DNA from: Isochrysis galbana
Taxonomy: Eukaryota; Haptophyta; Isochrysidales; Isochrysidaceae
Reading direction: 5' to 3'
Assembly (NCBI GenBank): GCA_018136815.1
Contig: CM030940.1
Coordinates: 3,908,833-3,972,832 of the forward strand
DNA length: 64,000 nucleotides
Of this stretch, positions 1 to 10,967 are shown one piece after another. Each line of letters starts with the position of its first letter. The first letter of the stretch is position 1. The notes under the pieces were generated by a model. That model was given only the letters and a program-made list of their open reading frames with translations, did no database searches and was not told the origin of the DNA. The translations under genes were made by a program, and so were the position numbers.

Positions 1-103
1 CCGATGGAGTGTGGTGAGAAACGAGCCCCGTTTGCGTTAGCAAACGGGCGAAGGGGGGCGGCTGGCGACAGGAGAGGCGAGAAGAAGGGAGTGGCTCAAG
101 ACG

Positions 104-455
104 TCCCTGTGGCAGGTATCGGGGGGCGCAGACATTTATTTCTTCGAGGACCGCTCGCGGCGCGAGCTGTAAGGGCCGTTCTCCTTTTTTGACGAGAGGT
201 TCCTCCCCCCCCCCCCGGTGCTTTTTCCCGGAGAGTCGGCCGGCGTCGACCGGACCGCCTCAATGGGTTTTCCCTCATTTTAACTTGTGGGGAGTTAGAA
301 TGGGAGCCGGGGGCCTGCGAGGGGGGAGATGTGGAAGGGTGCATAGGAGTATGTATCTGTGACAACAGCACGCGCCAAGGTGTACGGGCAGGTGCGCTGA
401 GGGCTGTCGTGTTAGTACCGGGCTAGTGAGAGTAGTGGTACTAATGCTCAGATAG
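104..455 (+). repeat. dispersed repeat R350, copy 1
   Basis: About 350 bases that recur in the same orientation at 26884-27240. Shared landmarks in order: TGTGGCAGGTATC, CTGCTCGCGGCG-like, GAGCTGTAAGGGCCGTT, a C-rich run, TTTTTCCCGG, GGTTTTCCCTC, ACTTGTGGGGAGTTA, GGGAGCCGGGGG, GTACCGGGCTAGTG and GGTACTAA.GCTCA. The ends read TG...CA, which would fit a solo LTR, but no target duplication is visible, so the class is unknown. Confidence 0.7.
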
Positions 456-977
456 ATTATTATTATGTTTACGTCGTTAGTGTTCTACGTGTTACTGTGA
501 GTGTGTGTGCGTGAGATAGTGGTGTTTGGGGTTTGTAGTTTGTAGAGAGATTTTTATCCGGTTCTGCGACGAAGAGAGCGCGCGCGAGCAATGGCGTCGC
601 TCCTCTCCCTTTCGGCCGCCCTGGTCACCGCGATGGTGCCAGGGCGATATGGAGCTGCTGCACGGGATGGGGATGGGATGGGGGCCCCTGGGTCCATCCC
701 ACTGGACCGCGCCCGCTCGCCGCATCTGCGTGCGCTCGTTGAGCCACGGCAGCCGGAAACGCCCTCCCCTCTCCCCTCCTCGGCCAGCCGCATGGCTGCA
801 GCGATGGAGCAAGGTGTGGGGGGCTCATGTGGAGAGGCCTATGGCCTTTCCCATGGCTCCATTGGGTCACTCCCCCTTGGGTCTGCCCCCTTCACTGGCC
901 TCGCAGCCAATTCTCCGCGCTCGCGCGCGCTCGCGGAGCCGCTGCGGCCGAAACCCCTCCCCTCCTCACCAGCTCAC
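456..977. other. no gene recognised
   Basis: GC-rich stretch with overlapping short open frames on both strands and no convincing protein. It may include intron or downstream exon sequence of the gene that owns the minus-strand exon at 978-1232; a possible acceptor (GCTGCAG) lies near 795 on the minus strand, but I could not confirm an exon. Confidence 0.4.
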
Positions 978-1232
978 CAGATCGTATATTTGGTGCGCTC
1001 TGGCAAGATCTTGGGCTTTTTTGCTCGCCGCGGCGTAGAGAGCTACGACGTGGCCCGTCCTGAGGCCACCCACGGGTCTTGCCTCATCGATCAGCGCCGA
1101 ATCTGGCACTGTCAAAGAGAGGAGGGCCGCGAGGGCAGCCTCAACGCGGAGGCTCGTCAGCCACGCGTGGACGGCCGCCGCGTCGGTGAGCTGGTCCTGG
1201 TTCTCGATGCCGAGTTCGAGTGAGGGCAAATC
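978..1232 (-). CDS. orphan internal exon, product unknown
   Basis: On the minus strand an acceptor (CCTCGCAG) is followed by 255 open bases ending at a GTGAGC donor, giving an exactly 85-codon phase-0/phase-0 exon. It begins DLPSLELGIENQDQL, contains AAVHAWLTSLRVEAALAALL and GGLRTGHVVALYAAASKKAQ, and ends HQIYDL. Composition is protein-like (Leu/Ala helices, few low-complexity runs), unlike the frames around it. I do not recognise the family, and flanking exons were not found with confidence. It could be one exon of a gene reaching into 456-977, or a relic. Confidence 0.38.
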
Positions 1233-1679
1233 CTGCGAGGGGCGGGTCGGGATGGTCGGGGGGGGGTCTGCGGCAGGCAGGGTAGCCGCGTGCGCGCGCT
1301 GTGAGGAGCTGGGTGGGCTGCGCGGGCCATGATGCCAGAGGGTCAGGGGATGGTCGGACTGTCGGCAGCCTGACACGGCGCTGCATCGGGCGGGAATCAA
1401 ATGCCGAATGTAGCTTAGATGTAAAGGAACCGATCCCCCCGCGGGCGCGACCGCCAATTCTTTACGGGTAGAGCGTGAGCGCGCGTGACGGAGGGGGGGG
1501 AGAGGGGGGGAGAATCGCACCATTTCCTGGCGAAGATTTTCGTGGCGGCAGGTGGCCCCCCCTGAAGGTTTTTTATTGGGCCTCGCGCCACGGTCAAAAA
1601 ATGCAGCCCAACCGCCCTTACTAATAGTTAAAAAGCCCCTGTTTGACCGCCCTACCGCATAGCCCCAAAGCACGCGCGC
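1233..1679. other. no gene recognised
   Basis: Mixed GC-rich sequence with G/C runs (near 1490-1510). On the minus strand the frame of the 978-1232 exon continues open across it but with low-complexity content, consistent with intron. Nothing else can be supported. Confidence 0.4.
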
Positions 1680-1856
1680 TAACGTCCGCCGCCGGCCGGC
1701 TGACAAATTCGATGGAAACTCCTCGGACGAACAAAATTGGCAGGGAAATCACTGACTGGTGACCGGACGCTCACGACATTGAATTGGCTGCGCCTTTCGC
1801 CAGTGGAGAGGTGGCCATAGGGGCGCTCCATCACAACCAAGTATAAACTTAGTTGA
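1680..1856 (-). mobile_element. LINE 5' end fragment
   Basis: On the minus strand the 22-base near-palindrome CAACTAAGTTTATACTTGG (1855-1834) is followed within a few bases by ATGGAGCGC, the same start used by the LINE copies at 31772, 41982, 46599 and 61884. About 45 codons of frame follow (MERPYGHLSTGERRSQFN...). No endonuclease or transcriptase part is present, so this is a 5' stub. The identification rests on the palindrome-plus-start arrangement only. Confidence 0.5.
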
Positions 1857-2419
1857 TGGTGCTGTTGCACTAGTGTAACAACATAATACATCACGATATC
1901 ACGATCAACACACAGTTGGCATGGCCTATATACAAACTCTAGCGCCGGAACGCAACAAGCCAAAGGAGGGCGATCTAGATCACCTCTACACGGAACATAC
2001 ACGATACCACACGCGCAACATTAACAGATTTGAAGTCACCATCTGCATGGTTGCGAGTCGAGTGAGAGGGTGCGAGGAGAAGATGATGGATGCTGGTGTT
2101 CTCCGTCCGGAGTTCGCCTCGGAAGTCGTCCAGAAGGGAACAACGAACCAGGGCCTTACCAACACCATGCGGGGTGCAAAAGTATAGCACGGAGAAGCAA
2201 CTCCAATCCAATGTGCACCCCCCCCCTCGGCGAATAGCACGACCAACTAGTCCAGTCATGGGAAAAGTCGGACTCGCGGTGCACTTGAACCCATGAGCAA
2301 ATCGCATTATGTTCGTAGCACGCCGGTGAGAAGACGAGAGACGTTTGAAACGTTCAAGCATGCCCGTCTTTGAAAAAAAATGGTTGGAGAATGACCCAGG
2401 CTTGCCTTGCTAGCAAGGC
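1857..2419. other. intergenic, 3' side of the K+ channel gene
   Basis: No gene recognised. The part next to 2420 should contain the 3' untranslated region of the minus-strand K+ channel gene; a poly-A run on the plus strand (about 2372-2379) is the only notable base pattern. Short frames on both strands (e.g. 1921-2187 plus) have no family features. Confidence 0.45.
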
Positions 2420-5045
2420 TCAATTGACGGTGCCCAGCCTAGTTAGCAGATTCTCAGAAGGAGCGCGTTTGATATCGAGCGGGGATCCATGCGTCGCAAT
2501 GTACTCATCAAGGACCTGCACAAGGGCCGTGGGTTGAGGGACAACCGAGAGCACGCACGACGATAGTTGCAAGGGCTCGGATTGGGACTAGAAGTCGTGC
2601 GCATCAAGAGAACAGCGGGCTGCGTAAGGGCAAGAATCTCGATATGTGACCAGAATGGTGGTGAGAATGTCACCTGCTTGATCTCTCTTCGCAGCCGCTC
2701 CTCTTCCTGAGCCATGAGCACCTCGATGCCCTCTGCCAGCCGCACATTAGCTGCACGCATGCAGTCCTGGATGAGGATGAGCGGTTTCACGTCCTCCGCC
2801 TCTGGATCACTCGAATTCGCCCTTAGGCCCCTGCTCAGGCGAGAACGCACGCCGCTCTTCTCTGGACAGTTCGCAGCCTGCTCCGCTGCGAGCTCGCGTA
2901 GCTTCTGCAAGTGGAAAGCGGGTGCGGGTTGAGGACTAGTCCCACATGGGCGGGTGTTTGACGCCCATACGTCCACGCGGGGTTCGGAGGTGTAGGTCCA
3001 CGAGGGCGCGCAATGACTCGCACGTAAGCGCCGCCCGCACTCACCTGCTTTCGTAGATGCTCCTTCTTTCGCATCTCGCGGTAGAGCTCATCAAAGTTCG
3101 CGCCAATGATGGTAATTGGCAGAGCGAGAATGACAAGGCCAACAAACATGCAGACCGTCGCAATGAGGTAGCCCGCCACCTACCAGGACGTGGGCGCTCC
3201 GGGTGGGCATCGCGGTGACGGTTCTCGCTTCACACCACCTAGCTGAGGGCATGGGCAAGTGCGCCCGCAAGCGTGGGTGGGTGCCATCTCACCGTGATGG
3301 GTGTGTCATCACCATACCCCACCGTGGTCATAGTGACAATGCACCACCACATGGCACGGGGGATGGACTCGAAGGGGGTGGGCTGCCCGTCGTCGCGAAC
3401 AAACTGCAGCCGGACAGGGTCCCATGTCCCAGATTCGGCGTTGAACATGAGAGTTGCGAAGACGACCAGAGACATCATCACGAAGAGGAAGAGCATGATC
3501 AGGGCCGATGCCGACTTCTTGAACGTATGGCCGAGGAGCACAAGGCCCGTGAAATTCCTGCTCATCTTGAATACGCGCATTACCCGCGTCAGTCGGAGCA
3601 CGCGGAGCACGGCGAGGGCCTTGAGCGAGTCGTTGCCTCCTTGTTCAGTCCATCTCTGGATACTCATGATCCACCAAGGCAGTATGGCGAGCAAGTCGAT
3701 GAGATTCATGACGGAGAAGCAGAACCGAAGGATGCCCGGACCAGTCGAACATGTGCATAAACGCAGGATGAACTCGATCGTGAACACAATGATGCAGAGG
3801 TACTCGATCTGTTGACATCGACGGGTCGCGCCAAGTGTGAGCCCGAGAGAAGGCGACTCGCCTCTGCAAGGCGTGGGCGTGTGGGGTGCGGGGAGCGTAG
3901 GTGGATTTGGATAGAGCACGGGTGCACACCTCTGCGTATGGAGAACGGTCTTCGTTGAGCTTCTTGCACACGACTGTCGGCTCCCAACTCAGTGTCTCGA
4001 CGGTTGTCGTCCCCGTGACATTGGGAGAGGTCGACACCAATGTTACATTGACCGTCCGGCCCACCGTTTCGCAGTCCCCAGGCCAGCTAACCTGAGAGCC
4101 GGAGCAAGCCGGGAGGTACTCAGCGGCCGGGGTTGCTGAGGCTGCTGAAAGAGAAGGGCTGTTTGTTGCAGCGAGGAGGGAAGCCGCCTCACCGACGCCA
4201 ACGTAAAGTTCAAAACGGAGAGAGCAATGATGAACATAATGAAGACCGAGAGGTATTTGGCCTGAACATTTCCATCCAAGGGGGTAGAGGCGATTGAGCA
4301 ACCACCTCACGCCACTACAAGACATGTCACCATACCCAGTCCGTCATCTTCCTGGTCCCAGAGACCCGGGCTCACCGAGGAACATGTATAGCCCGATGTC
4401 TCCCATACCTCTTGCCCTCGAGCACCTATAAGCGCAGCCTGAAACTCCCCGGGACAATTGCCGTCTGTCTCCCCCATCCAGCTCCTCTCTCAGCCTGCAC
4501 GCAACCTGTCAGTCTCACCAGCTCGGAAGGGCTTGGCCCTCCACAGCCCCCGTCTCCATCTACCTGACCCCTCCTGCTCGCCCCTGATGAAGGACACGCC
4601 CAATCAACCCTCGCAGCCTCCCACTGCCGTCTCCCCTACCCCCCCTCACCCTCCCGCTTGTCCTCGCTGATTCCAACTCACCGATCTGGAAGAGCTGTGC
4701 GCATAGAGAAACCCTCAACAGACTCCATGCCCCTTGCCCCCCCTGCCCCCCTTGCCTCCTCCAGCCCAGTCCTCATCTCCTCCATCCCGTCCACCCTCCC
4801 GCTCGCCCTCCCGGCCGCCCAATCCCTCGCTTCTTCACCGGTTTGGAGGAGCTGGGCTCATCGAGGAATCTCCACAGCCTGCGCTGGAAGAGCTTGAGGC
4901 CTCCAAAGCGGCCAGACTCAGCGAGCCGGCGCTCGAGCTCGCTCTCGCGCCGCTCCTTGGTCATCGCCTCCGTCTCCTCGCTCGGGATCATCGGCGCCTC
5001 AGAAGTCACCGACTGGCGGTACTCGAGAGAGTCCTCCAGCTCCAT
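2420..5045 (-). CDS. voltage-gated K+ channel, 6-TM Kv type
   Basis: Seven exons, all joined in phase 0: 5045-4839, 4261-4193, 4091-3930, 3808-3293, 3179-3045, 2904-2674, 2515-2420 (stop TGA); 471 residues. Donors are GTGAAG, GTGAGG, GTGTGC, GTGAGA, GTGAGT, GTGACA. In order: a cytoplasmic leader with a pre-S1 motif (RRLWRFLDEPSSSKP) joining cleanly to S1 (AKYLSVFIMFIIALSVLNF); an S1-S2 loop with two Cys and two N-glycosylation sequons; S2 (YLCIIVFTIEFILRLC); S3; S4 with arginines every third residue (RVLRLTRVMRVFK); S5; pore helix and K+ selectivity filter TMTTVGYGD; S6 (LVILALPITIIGANF); and a charged, probably coiled-coil C-terminus. It should conduct K+ across a membrane after depolarisation. 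No T1 tetramerisation domain is visible before S1. The start ATG at 5045 is the first in frame after a purine-rich tract; an upstream exon cannot be excluded. Confidence 0.9.
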
Positions 5046-6139
5046 CTCTCTCCCTCTCTCTGCCCCCCCCCTATTGATCTCTTCTTTCTCTCTCTTGTCT
5101 CCGCCTCTTCCCCCCCCTCCTCTCTCCTCTCTCCTTTCTTTCCCCCCCCTCTCTCTCTCCTCCCCCCTCTCTCCTCTCTCTTCCTCTCACCCTCTCTCTT
5201 TCCTCCCCTAGACCCCCCTTTCTTCTTTCAACAGAGAACTCTCTCGCTCGCTCGCTCGCTCACTGCCTCATTATTCTCCTCTGTATTTTATTCTGTTAAA
5301 CGAGCAATAATGTGGTTTTGCCACCCCTTCCACCTCCCCCCCCCCCCTCTCTTCTTCTTCTCGCTCTCCCCCTCCCTCGCCTGTGTGTCTTGTGTGTGCC
5401 TTATCTCTCTCTCTCTCTTCCCTCTCCGCGTTGTCCTCTCTTTCCAGCTGCCGACAGACTGCATACTTTACCGTATTGAGCGGAACAACCCACGGGACGA
5501 TGAGTCGCCCTCCTTCAGTTATTTCCCCTCAGAGCTGAGAGCCGTACCACTCGTGGCGAGGCCCTCGGGCCTCCCACCGTCACTTTCACGTAATTCTCTC
5601 TTCAATCATTTGTCCGCGAGCCTGCCGTCTGTCTCTCTCATCTCCTCCGCCGTTTCTCCTCGCGTCAGCCTAACGGTCGAGGCCCTCTTCAACTTCTCTT
5701 TCTAGAAGAAGGGCCTAGCTCTACTTTACTCTCTACCTCTCGCCCGGCAGGCCCCCCCTCGCATTCTCCCTCTCTCTTCTTTCCTCCGTCTCCTCTCTCT
5801 CTCTCTTCCCCTCTCCAACTGACGCGGCGCGCGAAACGTGCGCGTCCCTCCTCCAATTGTGACAAGGCGAAGCTTTTTTTGGCACACTTGAATGTGAGGT
5901 TTCACAGTAACCCCCGTTCACACCGCGCCAGGGGTCTAGACTTCTCTCTCGGCTTTCGCTCTCTCGCTGGCGTCCGTGCCGCCGCTCCGCGGGCCCTCGC
6001 CAGCGACAGAGTCCTCTCCACCGGAGAGCAGGCCACGCACGGCCGCTCCGCTTGCGCTGCTCACGCGCAGGCTCCGCCCCCGGCTGCGTATGCCGCGTGG
6101 AGGCTCGGCGACTCGCCCGCAAGCTCGCAGCTCGCCCCA
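5046..6139. other. polypyrimidine-rich upstream region
   Basis: Between the channel gene start and the 6.1-kb open region. 5046-5215 and 5335-5430 are C/T-rich on the plus strand (so purine-rich upstream of the channel start on the minus strand), and 5755-5815 is again CT-rich. It probably holds the channel promoter. Long frames here reflect the simple composition and are not genes. Confidence 0.55.
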
Positions 6140-7339
6140 GAGTCTCCATTGCTCCTCTCCCCTCAGAAGGGCAGGAAGAGGAGCTGGAGGAGGTGCCCCA
6201 AGAGGAGGACCTGAGTGATGAGAGCTCAGGCGCCGCTCACGAGGGCCCTCCCACCTCCCCTGAGGAACCTTCCGCGCTCGCCGCTCTCCCTCCTCCTTCC
6301 TCAGTGCCAGATGCCTGGTTGGATGCGGTGCTGGACAGGCTCTCTCTCAGGGAGAGCGCCAGGACAGGAGCTGGAAGGAGCTCCCGCAAGGAGCTCCAGC
6401 AGCTGGCGGCTCTTGGACGTCGCGGCCGGCACCGGACCGGCTCGAGGCGGCAGGCGGCCGTCCAGCCGCCCACACTCGGGTGCTGCAGCCCATCCTCCTC
6501 CTTCTGACCTCGACCCTCCCTCTTCTGGGAGCGATGGGGAGGAAGAAGATGCCTCCTCGGATGTCTCACCAAAGGACGCGGGAGAATTTCCGCTTTCTTC
6601 AGGGCGCCGGGCGGGACCGACGGCCTTCTTCGCGGGGCGGCCTCTCTCTTGTCCTCACGATTGGGAAGGCAGCCCTTACCCCCGAGCACGAGGAGTCCGA
6701 GACTTCACAGTGCACTACACCCCAGAGATGGCCGGGGACTCGCTCCACGCGGAGATCTACAGAAACTTGGGCGCGGCGAACCGGAAGGAGATGTGCACTC
6801 TCCTTCCAGCTCTGTCCTACCTCCACGACGCCGTCGCCTGCGCGGCCGAAAGTCGCGTTCCGTCAAAAGAGGGCCAGGTGATGTTTTTGTTATCCATATG
6901 TGCTTGTTTTCTTTTTGGGTAGCCACACGAATAATACTAAGATGATGAGTATGAGTACAAACTAATCCGCTCCCCCACTCTCACTACACGCAGGACGGAG
7001 GACCGTACGGATGCGCGCCGAGTCGCCACCATCGTGAGGAAGACGAGGGCGAGGAGAGAGCTGGAGGGTGAGCGAGGAGGGAGGAGGGAGGCAGGCAGTA
7101 GGAGCCTTCTCTCTCTGGTAGGTTGATGAGAGGAGGGGGAGGGGGGAGGGGACCCGGGGGGGGGGGGGAGGAGGGGAGAGAGACCAAAAGACATACCAGT
7201 TGTTTACGTTAGTGTTCTCGCCATATACTGTAATAATTCCCCGGTCCCAGGGGGTGTCCCCCTGGTTCCCGACCGCCCTCCGCGCCCAGAGTTCCCCCGC
7301 GGAAAGACTGAACGCACGACGTGCACCTTCCTGGAAGTT

Positions 7340-8690
7340 GCTATGCGCACGCACGGCGCCCCCGCGGGGGGGGCCGATGCACATCGCGCCGTGCCCACGC
7401 ACGGCGTGCACAATGTGATTGCAAGTCATCACACATGGTGCGCAAAGAAACATCTCTTATACGGCTTGTTTACGTAGTTGTGGGCCTTAGGGGGTACGCA
7501 GAGGGAAAAAGTTGACATGCGCACGCACGGCGTATCCGCGGGGGGACCGATGCACATCGCGCCGTGCCCATGCACGGCGTGCACGATGTGATTGCAAGTA
7601 ATCACAAGTGCTCCGTGCGAAATATCTCTTAAATTGAGTGTTTATATAGTTGTCGGCCTTAGAGGTTAGAGGAGACGCAGGGGAAAGCGCTGGCACGTAG
7701 GCCCAGGTAGAAATATGCAGTTTTTGTTACCCAAATATGCAGAGAAAATATGCAATAAATATGCAGCGCGTCACCCAAATATGCAAAAAATATGCAGTAC
7801 ATATTTTATATGTGTAGGCACGAGACATGCGTGAATAGCCAATCAATCAATAGTATGGGAGTATGGGAGTGGAGAGGCACAGAGAGAGTTATATTGAGGT
7901 CGTAGGTAGATAGGTAGAGAGAGGTAGAAAGTAGGTAGCACACGCACATACACATGCTCACATAGCTAGCACGTGAGCAAAATCACGCTTTGCTACTCAC
8001 GCTCCCGCTGGCGCTGATTGCGATTGAAGCGCAACATCCAAGAGGCGCACACCTGGTCCCCAAGCAAGGGAGCTGTCCCTCATAGCTCACAGATGGAAAC
8101 ATGTGCCACCCCTTGCCCTTGCCCGCTCCTGCACCACCGATGACGCTGGACCTGCACGCTCGCACGCGCGTGCAAGATGGTCCACGTCAATGTGGATGCC
8201 CATCCCGCAACGCAGTGCGGCGTGCGGCGCGAGCGCGGCGCGAGCGATCTGAGGGGTGAGACGGGACAGTTCAGCGTGTGGGGGGCGCTTGGGGGCAGGC
8301 AGAGAAAGGGAGAGGGGAGAGGGGAGAGGGCCACTCACCCATGAGGCACGAGACGCCCGGCAACGGGGGGATGATGTTCAATACCAAGAGGGGGGGGGCT
8401 CCCCTCTCTCCCAATACCAGGGGGGGGGTCCCTCTCTCTCCCGCTCCACTTCTACCCAAATATGCAGAAAATAAATATGCGAAAATGTGCCGACATATGC
8501 AGATCTGACAAATCTACCCAAATATGCAATTGCATATGCTGCATATTTTTACCTGGGCCTACTGGCACGGCGTCCCCCTCGGGGGGAACATGCACCGCGG
8601 GGGGGAAGCAGAGAAAAAAAGTTGTTATGCTAGTCTGCATTTAATTTTAATATACTGCTCTATATACAACTGTGGACCTTCGATCGCTCA
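7340..8690 (+). repeat. three tandem units of about 170 bases, split by a transposon
   Basis: Units share GCACGCACGGCG-like starts, a GC block with GATGCACATCGCGCCGTGC, GTGATTGCAAGT.ATCAC, then an AT-rich end (GTTTA...TAGTTGT.GGCCTTA). Unit 1 starts near 7343, unit 2 near 7517 and unit 3 near 7686. Unit 3 is cut after 7697 by the 7698-8561 element and resumes at 8562, ending with CTATATACAACTGTGGACCTT-like sequence near 8690. Period is about 168-174 bases. Confidence 0.75.
7698..8561. mobile_element. hAT-like nonautonomous DNA transposon (864 bp)
   Basis: Terminal inverted repeats TAGGCCCAGGTA (7698) and TACCTGGGCCTA (8561) continue inward as AAATATGCAG / CTGCATATTT. The element is flanked by a perfect 8-base duplication CTGGCACG (7690-7697 and 8562-8569). 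An 8-base duplication with TAGG ends fits the hAT superfamily. The subterminal zones carry many ATATGCA motifs in both orientations (7711-7800 and 8455-8545), the usual place for transposase binding. The interior (about 7980-8340) is GC-rich and has no recognisable transposase, so the copy should need one in trans. Confidence 0.87.
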
Positions 8691-9304
8691 AATCGACTAA
8701 TGTCCCACAATTGACGGAACGACACCTGAATGGGAGGACGCTTGCAAGCGTTCGCGGCGCGGCGACGCGGAGCACAGGCGGGCCCGAGCCCTTGGGCGCA
8801 TGGTCACGTCGCAGCTCGAAGTCCTCCTCGAGTTCCAAAGGCAGCGTCTCGACGAGCTGGAGGCAGTTGCGGCAGGAGGGCTCGAGGTAGAAAAATTCGC
8901 TCCTCTCTACGCGTGCACGCGTGCGAACGTGGGAGCCCGCTCGGACCTCGGACAATATTTGTTCGACAACTCGGTCGAGTGTCGCCACTCGGCGCTGGCC
9001 TCGGCCTCCGCTTCCCTCTACGTCGCGCCCTTCAAACGCAAGTTCGCGTCTAAGCCCGCAGCCAAGCCGCCGTTGGGGGGAGGGGGGGGGCTTCCTCTGC
9101 GCCTGTGTGCAGGCCATGAGCGACAGCCTCCTCGCCACTGCTGCACGCTCCCTCCGTGACTCCTCCCCGCTCAGTGGCGTCGAGGGCATTGGGAGGCTCA
9201 CCCATTCCCCTCCCCGCCCGGTGCCCGTGCCCCTTCTGGAAGCCACGGCGGGCGGTCTTGCTGCTGTCGGTGAGTTTGAGTTTGTGTGTGGGAATGGTTG
9301 TTAA

Positions 9305-9860
9305 CTCTTTACTGCCGGGCCGAAGCACCGAAACATAGGAAACAGGTGCTTCACCGCAGCTGCAGCTGTTTTGAATTTTGTGCGGTGGCTCATGGTCATG
9401 GGGGGAGGGCTTTTACGAGAAATATTGGACTCAAAACACGGGAACAAAGCGGAGTGATTTTATTCGGCCAAGGCGTTGCTTCCCCCACCCGCCCCCCCTC
9501 TCCCCCTCTCGACGCGGGGGGGGGGGGGGCAGAGGTCGGGAACACGGAACACGGTAAAATCGGCTCGTTGGCCAACTTCCCTTTCCCTTCTTCACTTATT
9601 TTCGTAATAAATAATAAAGAGAAGCAACGAAACAACGAAACAGGTGCTTCCGATTTTCACCTATTTTCGTGAATAACCCTGCCCAGATCATCCTATCTGT
9701 GAATGGTTGGGCCATCGCATTGTGTCTCGGCATGGCCCCTCAGGCCCCTCGACGGCTCATCGCCTGCGGGGGAAGCTGAAGCTGCGAGAAGCGAGAAGAA
9801 AGACTGAAGAAACCGAGCCGAAGCACCTGTTTCAGTGATCAGTGCTCCGGCAGTAAGGAG
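9305..9860. mobile_element. TTAA-flanked MITE, piggyBac-like (556 bp)
   Basis: Flanked on both sides by TTAA (9301-9304 and 9861-9864). Terminal inverted repeats are CTCTTTACTGCCGG on the left and, in reverse, CTCCTTACTGCCGG on the right. Subterminal motifs are also inverted: GAAACAGGTGCTTC occurs near both ends. TTAA duplications are the mark of piggyBac-type insertion, though the usual CCY end is not exact. No transposase frame is present. It lies just downstream of the GTGAGT donor at 9270, so in a possible intron. A related right end is at 37140-37261. Confidence 0.75.
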
Positions 9861-9864
9861 TTAA

Positions 9865-10967
9865 CACCGCCGCTCACCTTCACCTCTCACCTCCTCACCT
9901 CCATCGTGAGTGTGGGTGACCGGGCTACTGAGCACTGAGAGTGGTAAGCGCGTTCCTGAACGTTGGCCTCTAAAGTAGTCTGTAGTCTGTAGTCTGCATG
10001 GAGACGAGAGCACGCTGCTGGTGCGGTGACAAGAAAACAGGAGAGAGTGTCTTCTGGCTTCTGGTCTTCTTGCTGCTTGCTTCTTGCGCTGGCGCTCTCC
10101 GCCTAGACTCCTTAAAAAGAGTAGAAGCGCAGTACAAGTGCATCTTCGCGGCGGAGGATTCAGTGGGTCTCACATTCGCGGGATCAACCGCTCGGCGGGC
10201 GCTCGAGCCGCCCCCCCCCCGCCCCCGCGCGATTCGCACGCGGGGGGGGGGGAGGGGAGGAGAGGACTGCGCGGGAGGGGGAGAGGGGGGGGGGGGGGGG
10301 AGGGGGGCGCGGGGGCAGAGCGTGACGCACGTGCGCCCTTCTTCCCCCCCGCGCGTGGGGCAAGGGCGAGGGCGCTCGCTTTGGTCGCCCCGCCGCTTGC
10401 GCGGGCGCTTGGCTCCTAGGACCTATGAAAGTCTAAGGTTGCAGCCTGCCCGCCCTGTTCCGCCTTCCGCCCCACGTTGGCGGGGGGCCCGCCCTCTTGC
10501 ACCTTCCCTCGTCACGCCTACTTCCTCTCGCCACGCCCTCGGTTCCCCATCTACCGTCGATGGCGTTTCTTACGTATCAAGCGCTCCATCTCACGTTAAA
10601 CAGCGTGCACTGGGTGCGCATTCGTGCGCGCCGCCCTTTCATTTTAGACGCCATCGTCTCTCTCGTACTCTCTCACTTTCATTCTCTATCACCGAAGCCC
10701 CGCTTCCCCATCCCCGCTTCCCCCGCGCCCCCGGCCTCCAGCTAGCTACTCTCTCTCTCTCCCTCCTGCGCCTCGACACGGGGCGCCCTCGACGGAGGGA
10801 TGAGATATTTGGGAAACCACCCCCGAACAGAGGGAAGACCACCCGCTGCCCTAGCAGCACGCGGAGAGGAGGAGAGAGAGAAGGGCGGAGCCCGGCGCCG
10901 TGGGGCGACAGCCCCGGAGGGTTTCTTGCTGCGGGGCAGGGGGGGGTTGGGGTCGGGCAGGCCGGCG
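9865..10967. other. GC-rich region upstream of the giant surface-protein gene
   Basis: Contains C and G homopolymers around 10208-10320. The open frame through it starts with a signal-like stretch at 9998 (VFWLLVFLLLASCAGALRLD) but soon becomes low-complexity and does not join in frame with the giant gene, so it is not called. Probably promoter and 5' untranslated sequence for the gene starting at 10968; no TATA element was identified. Confidence 0.5.

Larger units (their letters stand above)
6140..9270 (+). pseudogene. disrupted multi-exon gene of unknown product
   Basis: Protein-like segments share the plus strand: an acidic stretch (EEELEEVPQEEDLSDESSG, about 6170-6230), PDAWLDAVLDRL (about 6310), and in the next frame VRDFTVHYTPEMAGDSLHAE through SLHAEIYRNLGAANRKEM (about 6690-6800) ending at a possible donor CCAG/GTGATG (6878). 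A small candidate exon with acceptor and GTGAGC donor lies at 6993-7067. A further segment (8760-9063) includes SQLEVLLEFQRQRLDELEAV, likely helical, and another (9111-9270) follows an acceptor GTGTGCAG and ends at GTCG/GTGAGT. The frame shifts near 6430-6490, and the 7.07-8.7 kb interval contains tandem repeats and a transposon. A live gene with long introns, a retroelement gag-like gene, or a decayed gene are all possible. Confidence 0.35.

Noticed and set aside
104-455. Repeat R350 called as an LTR
   Set aside because: TG...CA ends alone are weak; no target duplication, primer-binding site or gag-pol seen.
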